From Streptomyces netropsis (GTDB lineage: Bacteria; Actinomycetota; Actinomycetes; Streptomycetales; Streptomycetaceae): a DNA stretch of 64,000 nt. The stretch covers positions 1 through 64,000 of the forward strand of contig NZ_JACHJG010000013.1 in NCBI RefSeq assembly GCF_014203545.1, in the 5' to 3' direction. The notes under the pieces were generated by a model that was not told the origin of the DNA, did no database searches, and worked only from the letters and a program-made list of their open reading frames with translations. Positions within the stretch are counted from its first letter, which is position 1; every line of letters begins with the position of its first letter. This document shows, piece after piece, positions 43,432 to 51,720 of this stretch. Both the position numbers and the translations under genes were made by a program.

Positions 43432-43602
43432 ACGGGTCAGTGGGGAGGGGCGTCGGCCGGACGGCTTCCGGTCCGGGTGCGCGGGCGCGTGCGGACGGGT
43501 CGGCCCGGCGTGTGAACCGCGCGCGTCGTGGCCTCCTTCGGCGCGTCGTCCGGGAGGCGGCAGAATCACTCTCCAGTGCACCGACCGGAGAGGATCGACA
43601 CC

Positions 43603-44154
43603 GTGGGCCATGACGCCGGGGACGCCGGGAGCTCCAGGGACGACGGGGGCGCCGAGGACATCGTCGCGCGCGTGCTGCGCCAGTGGCAGCAGGTCCACCC
43701 CGGGCTCGACACCGCGCCGATGGCCGTGATCGGCAGGCTGAACCGCTGTGCCGCACTGCTCCAGCAGGCCACCGACGCCCCGCTGGCGAGCGAGGGGCTG
43801 ACGCGTGGGGAGTTCGACATCCTCGGCACGCTGCGGCGCACCGGCCGGGAGCTGACGCCGGGGCAGATCGCCCGGGAGACCTTCGCCTCGGGGGCCGCGG
43901 TCACCAAGCGGCTGCGGGTGCTCGAAGGGCGCGGGCTCGTCGCCCGCCGCCCCGACGAACGGGACCGGCGGGTCGCCCATCTGTCGCTCACCGCGCCCGG
44001 CGGCGCGCTCATCGACCGGCTGGTCCCGCATCAGGTCGCCTACGAGGGCGCCCTGCTGGCCGGGCTCGGCGAGGAGCGCCAGGGCCGGCTCGCGGACATC
44101 CTCGCCGAGCTCCTCGTCCTTCTCGAAGGGCGGATCGGCGGGCTCCAGCCCTGA
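43603..44154 (+). CDS. MarR-family transcriptional regulator
   Basis: This 183-residue protein has a winged helix (LTRGEFDILGTLRRTGRELTPGQIARETFASGAAVTKRLRVLEGRGLVARRPDERDRRVAHLSLT) typical of MarR. GTG 43603 has GAGAGGA 8 bases upstream, which decides the start. It lies 171 bases after the dehydrogenase pair with its own promoter space. The target is unknown. Confidence 0.88.
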   Translation: MGHDAGDAGSSRDDGGAEDIVARVLRQWQQVHPGLDTAPMAVIGRLNRCAALLQQATDAPLASEGLTRGEFDILGTLRRTGRELTPGQIARETFASGAAVTKRLRVLEGRGLVARRPDERDRRVAHLSLTAPGGALIDRLVPHQVAYEGALLAGLGEERQGRLADILAELLVLLEGRIGGLQP

Positions 44155-44181
44155 GCCGCGCACCGTCGCGGCGGCGAGAGG

Positions 44182-44793
44182 TCAGCACAGGAGGAGCGAC
44201 ATGATCAGCCGGTCCTCGCGGGGGCCGAAGTAGTCGTCCCGCCGCCCGGCCTCGGTGAAGCCGAAGGAGCCGTAGAGCCGTATCGCGGCGTGGTTGGCCG
44301 GCTCGACGCTCAGCCGCACCTCGCCGACGCCGTGGTCGGTGAGTCTGGCGAGTCCCGCCCGCAGCAGCCGTCGGCCGTGCCCGTGGCCGCGCTCGGCCGG
44401 GTCCACGCCGAGGCCGAGTATCCAGGCGTCCTTGCCGCCGGGTACGACACCGGCCAGCACATAGCCGAGGAGCCGGGGACCGCCGGGCTCGGGCCGCTGT
44501 CCGGGGCGCTCCTGAGCGGTGCCTTCCAGGACGAGTAAGTGCTCGCGGTGCACGTCGAAGAGCTGACGCATGACGAAGAACGGATAGGCGGCGCCCTGGA
44601 ATACCGCGCGGTCCAGCCGCAGCAGTTGCGGAAGGTCACCTTCCGAAACTTCCCGGACTTCGTGGGCGGCCTGGGCTTCCCGAGCCTCTCGAATTTCTCG
44701 ACATTCCCGGACTCCGGGGGCATAACGTTCGCCGGTGCCGGGCGCCGCGGTGCGGCACGACCTCCGGCCGCGGTCGTCGGACAGGGGATTCAT
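44182..44793 (-). CDS. GNAT-family N-acetyltransferase
   Basis: This 203-residue protein has the acetyl-CoA motif ILGLGVDPAERGHGHGRRLLRAGL and the C-terminal VEPANHAAIRLYGSFGF of RimI-like enzymes. An Arg/Glu-rich stretch (about 33-50, ECREIREAREAQAAHEV) precedes the domain and looks like local sequence expansion. ATG 44793 has GGGAG 5-6 bases upstream. Convergent with the MarR gene. Substrate unknown. Confidence 0.85.
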   Translation of the reverse strand: MNPLSDDRGRRSCRTAAPGTGERYAPGVRECREIREAREAQAAHEVREVSEGDLPQLLRLDRAVFQGAAYPFFVMRQLFDVHREHLLVLEGTAQERPGQRPEPGGPRLLGYVLAGVVPGGKDAWILGLGVDPAERGHGHGRRLLRAGLARLTDHGVGEVRLSVEPANHAAIRLYGSFGFTEAGRRDDYFGPREDRLIMSLLLC

Positions 44794-45015
44794 CGCGCTC
44801 CCTTCGTGGGCCGATGCCACGACTATTGATCCTTTCGGGTGAAGAGCGAGATCCCCCGTCATTCGATCACAGGTCCGGGCCCATCACGCTCAATGGCGTA
44901 AGCCCCACCCCTACCCAACCCCGGCTGCCGGTGTACCCGGCGGTGCGGGTTCTGTCCAGTACGCGCCCGCTCCCATCGGGGTGTCACCGCACCCCCCAAG
45001 CGCTACCATCGACAG

Positions 45016-45777
45016 ATGGATCTCACGTCCGCGGGATACACCCAGGGGCTCAATCGAGAAGCCCCCTGGGACTCATTCGACTCCCGGGCTTACCACCAGC
45101 ACAACTACGCCTTCCTCCGGAAGGAAGACCAAGAGATCATCGAGGCCGTTCGCGACTACTTCTGCGAGCATTTCCGGAAGCATCCCGACCGCCCCGATTC
45201 CGGTATCGACGTCGGGGCCGGCACCAATCTCTATCCCGCGTTGTCCCTCTTGCCGTGGTGTTCGAATATTACGTTGTATGAGCACTCCGTGGAGAATGTG
45301 CTCTGGCTGGAGCGGGAGGTCGCCGCGTTCTCCGCCAACTGGGGCGCCTTCTGGGACGTGTTCACCGAGCGCCCGGAGTACCGGGCCGTCAGCGACCCCC
45401 GGGGGGCCGTCGCGTCGGCGGCCGCCGTCGGCAAGGGGGACCTGTTCGACCTGCCCCGCGCGCGGTGGGGCATCGGCACGATGTTCTTCGTGGCCGAGTC
45501 GATGTCCACCGCCTACCGCGAGTTCGAGGGAGCGGTGGCCGCCTTCGCCCGGGCGCTCACCCCGCGCGCGCCCTTCGCCGCCGCGTTCATGGAGAACTCA
45601 CAGGGGTACCAGGTCGGCGATCTCCTCTTCCCGGCGTGCGGCGTCGACGCGGAGGACGTCCGCGGTGCCCTCGCGCCGTTCGCCGAAGATCTGCGGATCA
45701 GCCGGGTGCGACTGCCCGAAGATCCCATTCGCTCGGGTTACACGGGAATGATTCTGGCGTGCGGAAGGCGCGTATAG
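45016..45777 (+). CDS. SCO2525-family SAM-dependent methyltransferase
   Basis: This 253-residue Rossmann methyltransferase has SAM motif I GIDVGAGTNLYP (63-74) and an acidic residue after the second strand (ITLYEHSVENVLWLE). It is recognised as the SCO2525 type, whose genes travel with SCO2524 to SCO2521 in streptomycetes. The protein is cytoplasmic. It leads the rightward module; the next gene starts 68 bases later. The substrate is unknown; small-molecule-type folds of this sort also modify proteins or lipids. Confidence 0.82.
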   Translation: MDLTSAGYTQGLNREAPWDSFDSRAYHQHNYAFLRKEDQEIIEAVRDYFCEHFRKHPDRPDSGIDVGAGTNLYPALSLLPWCSNITLYEHSVENVLWLEREVAAFSANWGAFWDVFTERPEYRAVSDPRGAVASAAAVGKGDLFDLPRARWGIGTMFFVAESMSTAYREFEGAVAAFARALTPRAPFAAAFMENSQGYQVGDLLFPACGVDAEDVRGALAPFAEDLRISRVRLPEDPIRSGYTGMILACGRRV

Positions 45778-45844
45778 AACCGGCAGGTCAACATCCGGTT
45801 CCACCACGACGGGGCAGCGGGGAAAAGGGGCAGGGGTACGGGGG

Positions 45845-47701
45845 ATGCGCATACAACCACGCCAGCACATGCTGGAGATCTGGCGGGCCGTGGCCCGCCA
45901 GTCGTTCACCCAAGGCGTGTGGCGCCCGGGCGATACCGAAGGCGAATCGAGCAGCGTGGAGGATGCCGAGCGGCTGCTCTGTCTCATGTATCCGGCGACG
46001 GAATTACCCGCGTTCAGACTGGACGCGCCGGACGAAACGGCGGCGGACGTCCTGGCCGCTCTCCAGCGGGTCGGCAACAACATCGACATTCCGCAGAAGC
46101 TGATCGGCGCCATAACGGATTTCACGCGGACGCACACGGACGAGGCGTCGGTTCCGAGTTTCGCCGGCGGCCGGTATTTCTCCGCCGTCGATCCCACCGC
46201 CGAACTCACCCCTGAGCAGCGTGCCCTCGGAGTCGTCGATTCCTATTCCATGTCGATCACTCTGTCGCTGGCGACGCTGGGCTTCCTGAAGGTCCTGACC
46301 CGGAAGGTGCACCGCAAGGACGTCCAGGAAATGGCCGAAAAGCTGGAGGCCGCCACCCGCACCCGGCTCTCGGCCGCCATGGTGAGCCTGCTGCGCAGCT
46401 TCACGGTGAACCTCTTCGACGCCGACTCCCCGCAGGGCCGCGCGGTGTGCGCGCTGGTGAACCAGGACGGGCTGTCCAACCGCCTGGTCGTGCACCAGCT
46501 CCAGCAGCGGCTCAAGCCGCTGCGCGCCTCCATCCGGGAGTACATCACCCTGGGACTCAACGTGGTGGGCGATCTGGACAACGACAACCTCCTCCTGGAG
46601 TGCGGCTGGTCGTGGGGACTCGTGCAGGACGCGCCGCCGGTCGACACCACCGAGCCGGTCGGGGCGCAGCCCAAGGGGCTGGCGCACCAGGTGCCGTATC
46701 TGTATTTCACGGTCGTGGCCCTCGACGGCATCGCCGACCTGTTCTCCGAGCGCACCCTCACCCTCGGGCTGCTCAACGACGAGCAGCAGCGGCTGGCGGA
46801 GGCGTTGCGGCTGCGCTGGGAGATCACCCAGCAGTACTGGTCGATGGTGGCCCGGTTCGGTGAGGAGCGCTGGCCGCTGGAGGACATCCCCTGGCGGGCG
46901 ACGGCGCGGGTGCAGGAATCGGAGTACTTCAGTCTCTCGGTCGCCGCCATCCTCGTGCAGGACCTGGTGCGCCGGCGGGCCACGGACGACGACCTGACCC
47001 GCACCGTCGCCGTGATGGAGGAGCTCGCGGTCCGCGCCAAGATCACCCGGCGGATGACCGACGGCGATCCGGCCATCGCCCTGCATCACCCCGGGGTACG
47101 GCTGCCGCTGCTGGGCAGCGAGAGCATCGGGCCGCCCATGCAGTGGACCATGACGGATTTCTCGGCCCAGTTGCTCAAGCGCACCATCCAACTGTGCGCC
47201 CTGTCACGGAACATAGAGTCCCACGACCGGCTGCTGCGGCTCGCCGAGCAGATTCTGGACCACCTCTGGAAGCGCCGTATCCCGTCGGGCCCGGGCGCCA
47301 ATCTCTGGGACAACATCCGCGCGGTCTATCCGCAGTCGTCACAAGCCGGCACCCCGCTGTCGTGGAGCATGACCGAGCGCACGGTGGAGTGCATGGTGGC
47401 GGCCGCGGGGCTGTACGAACAGCCGCCGATCCGCAGCCGCACGCTCAACGACATCGCCACGGCGCTGCTCAGCGAGGCGTCCCATCTCTTCGGCAAGGAG
47501 ATGATGGAACCCGCGCCCGCCCTGGAGGAGTCCGTGCGCAACGACCTCGGCGACCAATTGACGGTCGCCGAGGGGAAGCTCCGGCGCGCCCGTCAGATCG
47601 TCGACGACCGGCCCGGCACCGCCTGCACGCTGGCGCTGCAGGTCCTCGGCCAGCTGGACGAGATCGCGCTCGGCCGGCGCGCGGCTTCGAGGGGGGTGTA
47701 G
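45845..47701 (+). CDS. SCO2524-family protein, large helical protein of unknown function
   Basis: This 618-residue protein is almost all alpha-helical by composition, with no signal and no convincing membrane span except a mildly hydrophobic stretch near 130-150 (VDSYSMSITLSLATLGFLKV). No nucleotide-binding motif. It is recognised as SCO2524-like from position, size and sequence style. Four bases separate its TAG stop (47701) from the GTG of the P-loop gene. It may be the scaffold or sensor of the module; this is a guess. Confidence 0.78.
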   Translation: MRIQPRQHMLEIWRAVARQSFTQGVWRPGDTEGESSSVEDAERLLCLMYPATELPAFRLDAPDETAADVLAALQRVGNNIDIPQKLIGAITDFTRTHTDEASVPSFAGGRYFSAVDPTAELTPEQRALGVVDSYSMSITLSLATLGFLKVLTRKVHRKDVQEMAEKLEAATRTRLSAAMVSLLRSFTVNLFDADSPQGRAVCALVNQDGLSNRLVVHQLQQRLKPLRASIREYITLGLNVVGDLDNDNLLLECGWSWGLVQDAPPVDTTEPVGAQPKGLAHQVPYLYFTVVALDGIADLFSERTLTLGLLNDEQQRLAEALRLRWEITQQYWSMVARFGEERWPLEDIPWRATARVQESEYFSLSVAAILVQDLVRRRATDDDLTRTVAVMEELAVRAKITRRMTDGDPAIALHHPGVRLPLLGSESIGPPMQWTMTDFSAQLLKRTIQLCALSRNIESHDRLLRLAEQILDHLWKRRIPSGPGANLWDNIRAVYPQSSQAGTPLSWSMTERTVECMVAAAGLYEQPPIRSRTLNDIATALLSEASHLFGKEMMEPAPALEESVRNDLGDQLTVAEGKLRRARQIVDDRPGTACTLALQVLGQLDEIALGRRAASRGV

Positions 47702-47705
47702 GGGG

Positions 47706-48623
47706 GTGCTGGTCTTCGCCGCCTCGGACAAGGGCGGCACCGGGCGCTCGGTGACGAGCGCGAACATCGCCTATCGCCGTGCGCTCGGCGGTGACGACGT
47801 GTGCTACCTCGACTTCGACTTCGGCTCGCCCACGGCCGCCGCCGTCTTCGACGTGCCGGGGTCGCTGCGGGGCGTCGAGACGGGCGGTCTGCACTCCTAT
47901 CTGCAAGGGACGACGGTCGAGCCGCACCGGGTGGACGTGTGGGCCGAGTCCGAGCACGACGTGCTGCGCTCACGCCCCACCGGCGCCGGCCAGCTGGTGC
48001 TGGTCCCGGGCGACCGCAGCGGTGGCGAGTTCACCACGAACCCGGCCACCGTGCGCCGTTGCGCGGAGCTCTTCCTGCGGCTGGAGGAGGAATTCGACAT
48101 CATCCTGGTCGACCTCAGCGCGGGCCGCTCCTACGCCGTCGACATGGTGCTGGAGGCGACCGCGCGGGAGGAGTTCGACGCGCTGCGGGTGCGCTGGCTG
48201 GTCTTCCACCGGTGGACGCGACAGCACATCATCGCCGCCCACGGCCTGGTGTTCGGCGAGCGCGGGGTGGTGGCCGGAGGCGTCGCGCGGGGGCACGAGG
48301 CGGACCGGCTGCGCAGCGCCATCCGGTTCGTGCGGGCGGCCGTGCCCGACCCGGAGTCGGCGCTGTTCGCCCATGTGCCGCCGCCCCAGGCGGCGTGGCT
48401 GCGCAGGTGCGACCAGGATCTCAAGGAGCTGGCGGCCCAGTTGGACATCGGGGTGACGAAGGTCCTGGGCAGTGTGCCGCTGGAGCCGGTGCTCCAGTGG
48501 CGTGAGCAGCTGATCACCGACGAGGACGCGCTCACCAGCCGGGTGGCGAACGTCCGCACGCGGGACGCGCTGAAGCGGCTGGCGGAGGCGCTGTCCGGCG
48601 AGAAGGCATGGGAGCCGCTGTGA
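47706..48623 (+). CDS. SCO2523-family variant P-loop ATPase (ParA/MinD-like)
   Basis: This 305-residue protein is of the SIMIBI/ParA class with the deviant Walker A ASDKGGTGRSVTSANIAYR. The signature lysine (K9) is kept, but the invariant P-loop lysine is Arg14. Later elements fit the class: CYLDFDFGSPTAA (switch/Walker A') and FDIILVDLSAGRS (Walker B). GTG 47706 and a TGATG overlap with the next gene place it in the middle of the module. The Lys-to-Arg change suggests altered or lost hydrolysis, so it may bind nucleotide as a switch. Confidence 0.82.
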   Translation: MLVFAASDKGGTGRSVTSANIAYRRALGGDDVCYLDFDFGSPTAAAVFDVPGSLRGVETGGLHSYLQGTTVEPHRVDVWAESEHDVLRSRPTGAGQLVLVPGDRSGGEFTTNPATVRRCAELFLRLEEEFDIILVDLSAGRSYAVDMVLEATAREEFDALRVRWLVFHRWTRQHIIAAHGLVFGERGVVAGGVARGHEADRLRSAIRFVRAAVPDPESALFAHVPPPQAAWLRRCDQDLKELAAQLDIGVTKVLGSVPLEPVLQWREQLITDEDALTSRVANVRTRDALKRLAEALSGEKAWEPL

Positions 48624-49588
48624 TGGAGACGACCTTCCGGGAGGAGAGCGCGGATCCGCGTACCCAGTCCGTACCGCTGTCCCATCTGTCCTTGGAGCTG
48701 GGCCATCTCTACATGGAGGACTTCGCGGCGGGGGCCGGGCGGCTGCGGGAGCAGTTCACGCGGGTGAAGCCGTGGGCGGACGCGGCGCGGCTGTCCGTGG
48801 CGGGTGCGGCCGGGGCCCGGCGTCCCCGGGTGAGTACGTGCTTTCTGGTCGACGACTACTTCACCCGTTTCTCCTCGCCCGCCGAGCTGGTGCCGATGCT
48901 GCTGGCGGAGGCGGAGGCGTGCGGTCTGACCATCGACTATCTGGCGCGTGAGTCGGGGTGTGCGACGGCCGACGGCGTGGAGCCGGCGTCGCTGGTGGAG
49001 GGCAGGCTGGTCGAGTCGCCGCCGGTGGGGAGCAACGGCTCCCGCCCCGCGGTGCGGGAGATCGGCTGGCTGTGCAACGGCGAACGGAGCCCGGCCGCCG
49101 GCGGCGGGGAGGCGATGAGCGGCGCCACGGCCTGGGCCGCGCCGGCCGAGACCGGGGCCCGTCGGCATTCGGTGTTCATGGACGTGGAGTTGTGGGACGA
49201 CGGGGACCGGGGCCGTACGTGGTCGTGCCCGTTCCTGGCCGCCGTCTGGCAGCTGTTACGGCTGGGGTTGTTACGACGCGAGGGACGGCCGGTGTTACAG
49301 GCCGTCCCTTGGGGCGGTGAGCGCGGTGCCTTCCCCCGCAGTTGGGACGATCTGCCGCCGCTGGTCCAGCTCAACCCCTCGGCGGCCCCCTTCGCCGCCT
49401 ACGGCACGTTCTCCGTGCTTCCCTCGCGGTTCCTGCCGGTGGAGCACGCGGTACGGCTCGTCCTCGGCCAAGTGGCCCTGGAAGAAGCGGTACTGCGCCA
49501 GACCGCCGAGCGGGCGGACCGCGAGGGCTTCGCCGTTCCCCCCGCCGTCACCGACCGCGCCGCCTACGCCTTCTACGCCGAGCCATGA
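48623..49588 (+). CDS. SCO2522-family protein, unknown function
   Basis: This 321-residue soluble protein has a mixed alpha/beta section (STCFLVDDYFTRFSSPAELVPMLLAEAEACGLTIDYLARESGC). A His/Asp/Trp-rich middle (HSVFMDVELWDDGDRG) and a C-terminal YGTFSVLPSRFLPVEHAVRLVLGQ follow. ATG 48623 overlaps the P-loop gene's stop and its own stop overlaps the next start. No fold recognised; the family is restricted to the SCO2521-2525 module as far as I know. Confidence 0.76.
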   Translation: METTFREESADPRTQSVPLSHLSLELGHLYMEDFAAGAGRLREQFTRVKPWADAARLSVAGAAGARRPRVSTCFLVDDYFTRFSSPAELVPMLLAEAEACGLTIDYLARESGCATADGVEPASLVEGRLVESPPVGSNGSRPAVREIGWLCNGERSPAAGGGEAMSGATAWAAPAETGARRHSVFMDVELWDDGDRGRTWSCPFLAAVWQLLRLGLLRREGRPVLQAVPWGGERGAFPRSWDDLPPLVQLNPSAAPFAAYGTFSVLPSRFLPVEHAVRLVLGQVALEEAVLRQTAERADREGFAVPPAVTDRAAYAFYAEP

Positions 49589-50559
49589 CGGGCGGCGCGG
49601 GAGAAGGGCCCCAGGCGTTCGTCTGCGGCGAGGTGCGCACGTGCCTGCTGCAGACGTCGGCGTCGCTGCCGCGCGCCGAGGCCGTGCGGCTGCTCCAGCT
49701 CCGGTCCGACGAGGCGGTGCGCTTCTCGGAGCGGCCGAACATGTACGCCGTCTCCCCCGAGGTGCTCACCGGCGTCGACTGCGCGCTGCCCGCCGCCACG
49801 GGCAGCCGGGTACGGGCGGTCGGCACGGTACGGGCGCGGGCGGTGCTCACCGAGGGCCGGGTGCTCCAGGCGACGGCCCGGCTGTCCTCGCCCGTCTCGG
49901 GCGCCGACCGGCGGTTGCCGTGGGGGCACTATCTCGTGCGCCCCGGTGTCGTCCAGCCGCTCGGGCGGCTTTCGGTGCCCGATGTGGCGGCGGGCTTCCT
50001 CGGTGCCCGGCCGGCCGGGCCGGACCGGCACGCGGCCGCCACGGTCGATCTGGGGGCGATCGCCGAGCGGCTGCTCGCGCGCGTCCTCGGGCAGCCGCTG
50101 CTGGACCGGCGCGCACCCTTCAAGTCCCGCCGCACCAGGCTGCGGTGGTTCGCGGTCCACGCGGCCGACGGGCAGGGCCCGCCGGCCGCGGAGTTCACCG
50201 TCGCCGCCGACGGGCTACGGACGCTGTGGATCTCCGCAGCGGGTCTCGACGCGGCGGAGATCGCCGGTTTCTGCGAGGAACTGGCCCTGCACGACTGGCT
50301 GCTGACGACGTTGATACGAATGGTCGACCGCAGTCGGCTGGGGTCGACCGCGGGGCCCGAAGCGGTGCTCGCCCTGCGACCCGCCGTGGACCATCTCCTG
50401 CACCTGTGGATGCCCGGTGCCCGTACGGGAGCCCGGCTGGCCCCGCTGTGGGACGGCCTGGAACGGCACCCGGGCTTCACCCGCCAGTGGCAGACGCTGG
50501 TCCAGCGCATCCGCGATCAACTGGCCTTGCAGGCCATCCCGTTCAGGTGCGAGGCGTGA
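49585..50559 (+). CDS. SCO2521-family protein, unknown function
   Basis: This 324-residue soluble protein has a beta-rich first half (CGEVRTCLLQTSASLPRAEAVRLLQLRS) and a helical second half. No motif of known catalysis. ATG 49585 is coupled to the preceding gene. It closes the tightly overlapping part of the module (47706-50559). Confidence 0.74.
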   Translation: MTGGAGEGPQAFVCGEVRTCLLQTSASLPRAEAVRLLQLRSDEAVRFSERPNMYAVSPEVLTGVDCALPAATGSRVRAVGTVRARAVLTEGRVLQATARLSSPVSGADRRLPWGHYLVRPGVVQPLGRLSVPDVAAGFLGARPAGPDRHAAATVDLGAIAERLLARVLGQPLLDRRAPFKSRRTRLRWFAVHAADGQGPPAAEFTVAADGLRTLWISAAGLDAAEIAGFCEELALHDWLLTTLIRMVDRSRLGSTAGPEAVLALRPAVDHLLHLWMPGARTGARLAPLWDGLERHPGFTRQWQTLVQRIRDQLALQAIPFRCEA

Positions 50560-50610
50560 GGAGCACCTGAACGGCCCACTCACCGACAAGAACACCCGAC
50601 GGGGGAAGAC

Positions 50611-51531
50611 ATGGAACGTACGACGAGAATCCCGCCGTTCCTTCAGAAGGCCGCGATCACCGTGATCCTCGGGTGCGCCGCGTATCTGACGACCACGGTC
50701 ACCGGGCAGCCGGAGATATGGCGGCTGACCATCTCGATATTCATCGGCGGCGCGTCCCTGATCGTGCAGTTCATGACGGACTTCGACCGCCGTCTGGGGG
50801 TGGTCGAGTCCTCGCTGACGTCGCACAGCGAGGACATGAAGAAGCTCGTGGACGGCGGCTTCTCCCGGATCAACGAGGCGACCCGGCTGTTCGGCCTGGT
50901 GGAGGGGTCGGCGCTGCGCACCGACGCGGTCACCCAGCTGGTGCGCAACGCCACGGAGATCGGCGTGGGCGGCCCCGACATCATCTACGGCTTCGCGCAG
51001 GCCGAGATCAGCCGGCTGGCCCAGCTGATGAAGGACCTGCACGGCGGCCAGGCCGCCTACGACGGCGAGGACCACGACTGGCTGCTGACGCTGACCGGGA
51101 GCGCGGCGGTCAGCATCGACGCCACGAGCACCGCGATGGACACCGACTTCTGGCCCACCGAGCTGGGGCGTCGCTATCTGCGGGCGCAGCGCGAGGCGAT
51201 CAAGCGCGGGGTGCGGGTGCGCAGGCTGTTCATCGTGGCCCACCCCGAGCTGCTCCAGGACGAGCGGATCAAGGCCGTCTGCCGCAGCCACGAGGACCTC
51301 GGGGTCGAGGTGCGGGTCGCGGCGATGTGCACGCTGCCGCCGGCGGCCATGCTGGACCCGGTCTTCGACTTCATCGTCTTCGACGGGGGTGTGAGTTACG
51401 AGGTCAGCCCGGCGCTGGGCAGTGAGCACACGCCGCGCCCCGTCGTCGCCAAGACGACTCTGGACGTGCGCGAGGGCCTGGTGAGGGACCGGGTCCACCG
51501 CTTCAACGACCTCTGGGAGGCGGGCCAGTGA
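50611..51531 (+). CDS. Membrane protein with PLD-like sensor domain
   Basis: This 306-residue protein has two membrane spans near the N-terminus (about 13-31 and 36-54) and a helical linker (LGVVESSLTSHSEDMKKLVDGGFSRINEATRLFG). A cytoplasmic PLD-like domain follows, with FWPTELGRRYLRAQREAIKRGVRVRRLFIV and CRSHEDLGVEVRVAAM. No HKD motif is seen, so it is probably a sensor. It starts 51 bases after the SCO2521-like gene and may be the membrane part of the module. The same type of domain occurs in the element's HTH regulator at 5108. Confidence 0.7.
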   Translation: MERTTRIPPFLQKAAITVILGCAAYLTTTVTGQPEIWRLTISIFIGGASLIVQFMTDFDRRLGVVESSLTSHSEDMKKLVDGGFSRINEATRLFGLVEGSALRTDAVTQLVRNATEIGVGGPDIIYGFAQAEISRLAQLMKDLHGGQAAYDGEDHDWLLTLTGSAAVSIDATSTAMDTDFWPTELGRRYLRAQREAIKRGVRVRRLFIVAHPELLQDERIKAVCRSHEDLGVEVRVAAMCTLPPAAMLDPVFDFIVFDGGVSYEVSPALGSEHTPRPVVAKTTLDVREGLVRDRVHRFNDLWEAGQ

Positions 51532-51596
51532 CGTGGGCCCCGCCGCACGGCTCGTACCGCGCGTGAGCTGACCCCCCTTCCGGCTCTCGCCACACC

Positions 51597-51613
51597 ATAC
51601 CCCTGGGGGGTGT
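51597..51613. promoter_or_regulatory. CsoR-type copper operator 1
   Basis: ATACCCCTGGGGGGTGT matches the Streptomyces CsoR palindrome (AT-rich ends around a C/G-tract). It lies 108 bases upstream of the copper ATPase start. Confidence 0.7.
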
Positions 51614-51645
51614 CCGGGAAAGCGGCTTCGGCCGCTTGCTTCCGC

Positions 51646-51662
51646 ATACACCCCAGGGGTAT
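51646..51662. promoter_or_regulatory. CsoR-type copper operator 2
   Basis: ATACACCCCAGGGGTAT is almost perfectly symmetric. Together with operators 1 and 3 it forms a cluster of three in under 100 bases. Confidence 0.8.
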
Positions 51663-51677
51663 ACATGGGCTCAATGG

Positions 51678-51694
51678 ATACCCCCCAGGGGTAT
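51678..51694. promoter_or_regulatory. CsoR-type copper operator 3
   Basis: ATACCCCCCAGGGGTAT is the best match to the CsoR consensus, 27 bases before the ATPase start, where bound CsoR would block transcription until Cu(I) arrives. Confidence 0.85.
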
Positions 51695-51720
51695 CTCCGG
51701 CCCTCCCCAGTGGAGCAGTG

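Noticed and set aside
43528..43602. A longer MarR protein starting at ATG 43528
   Set aside because: The extra 25 residues are non-conserved in style, and GTG 43603 has a good ribosome site.
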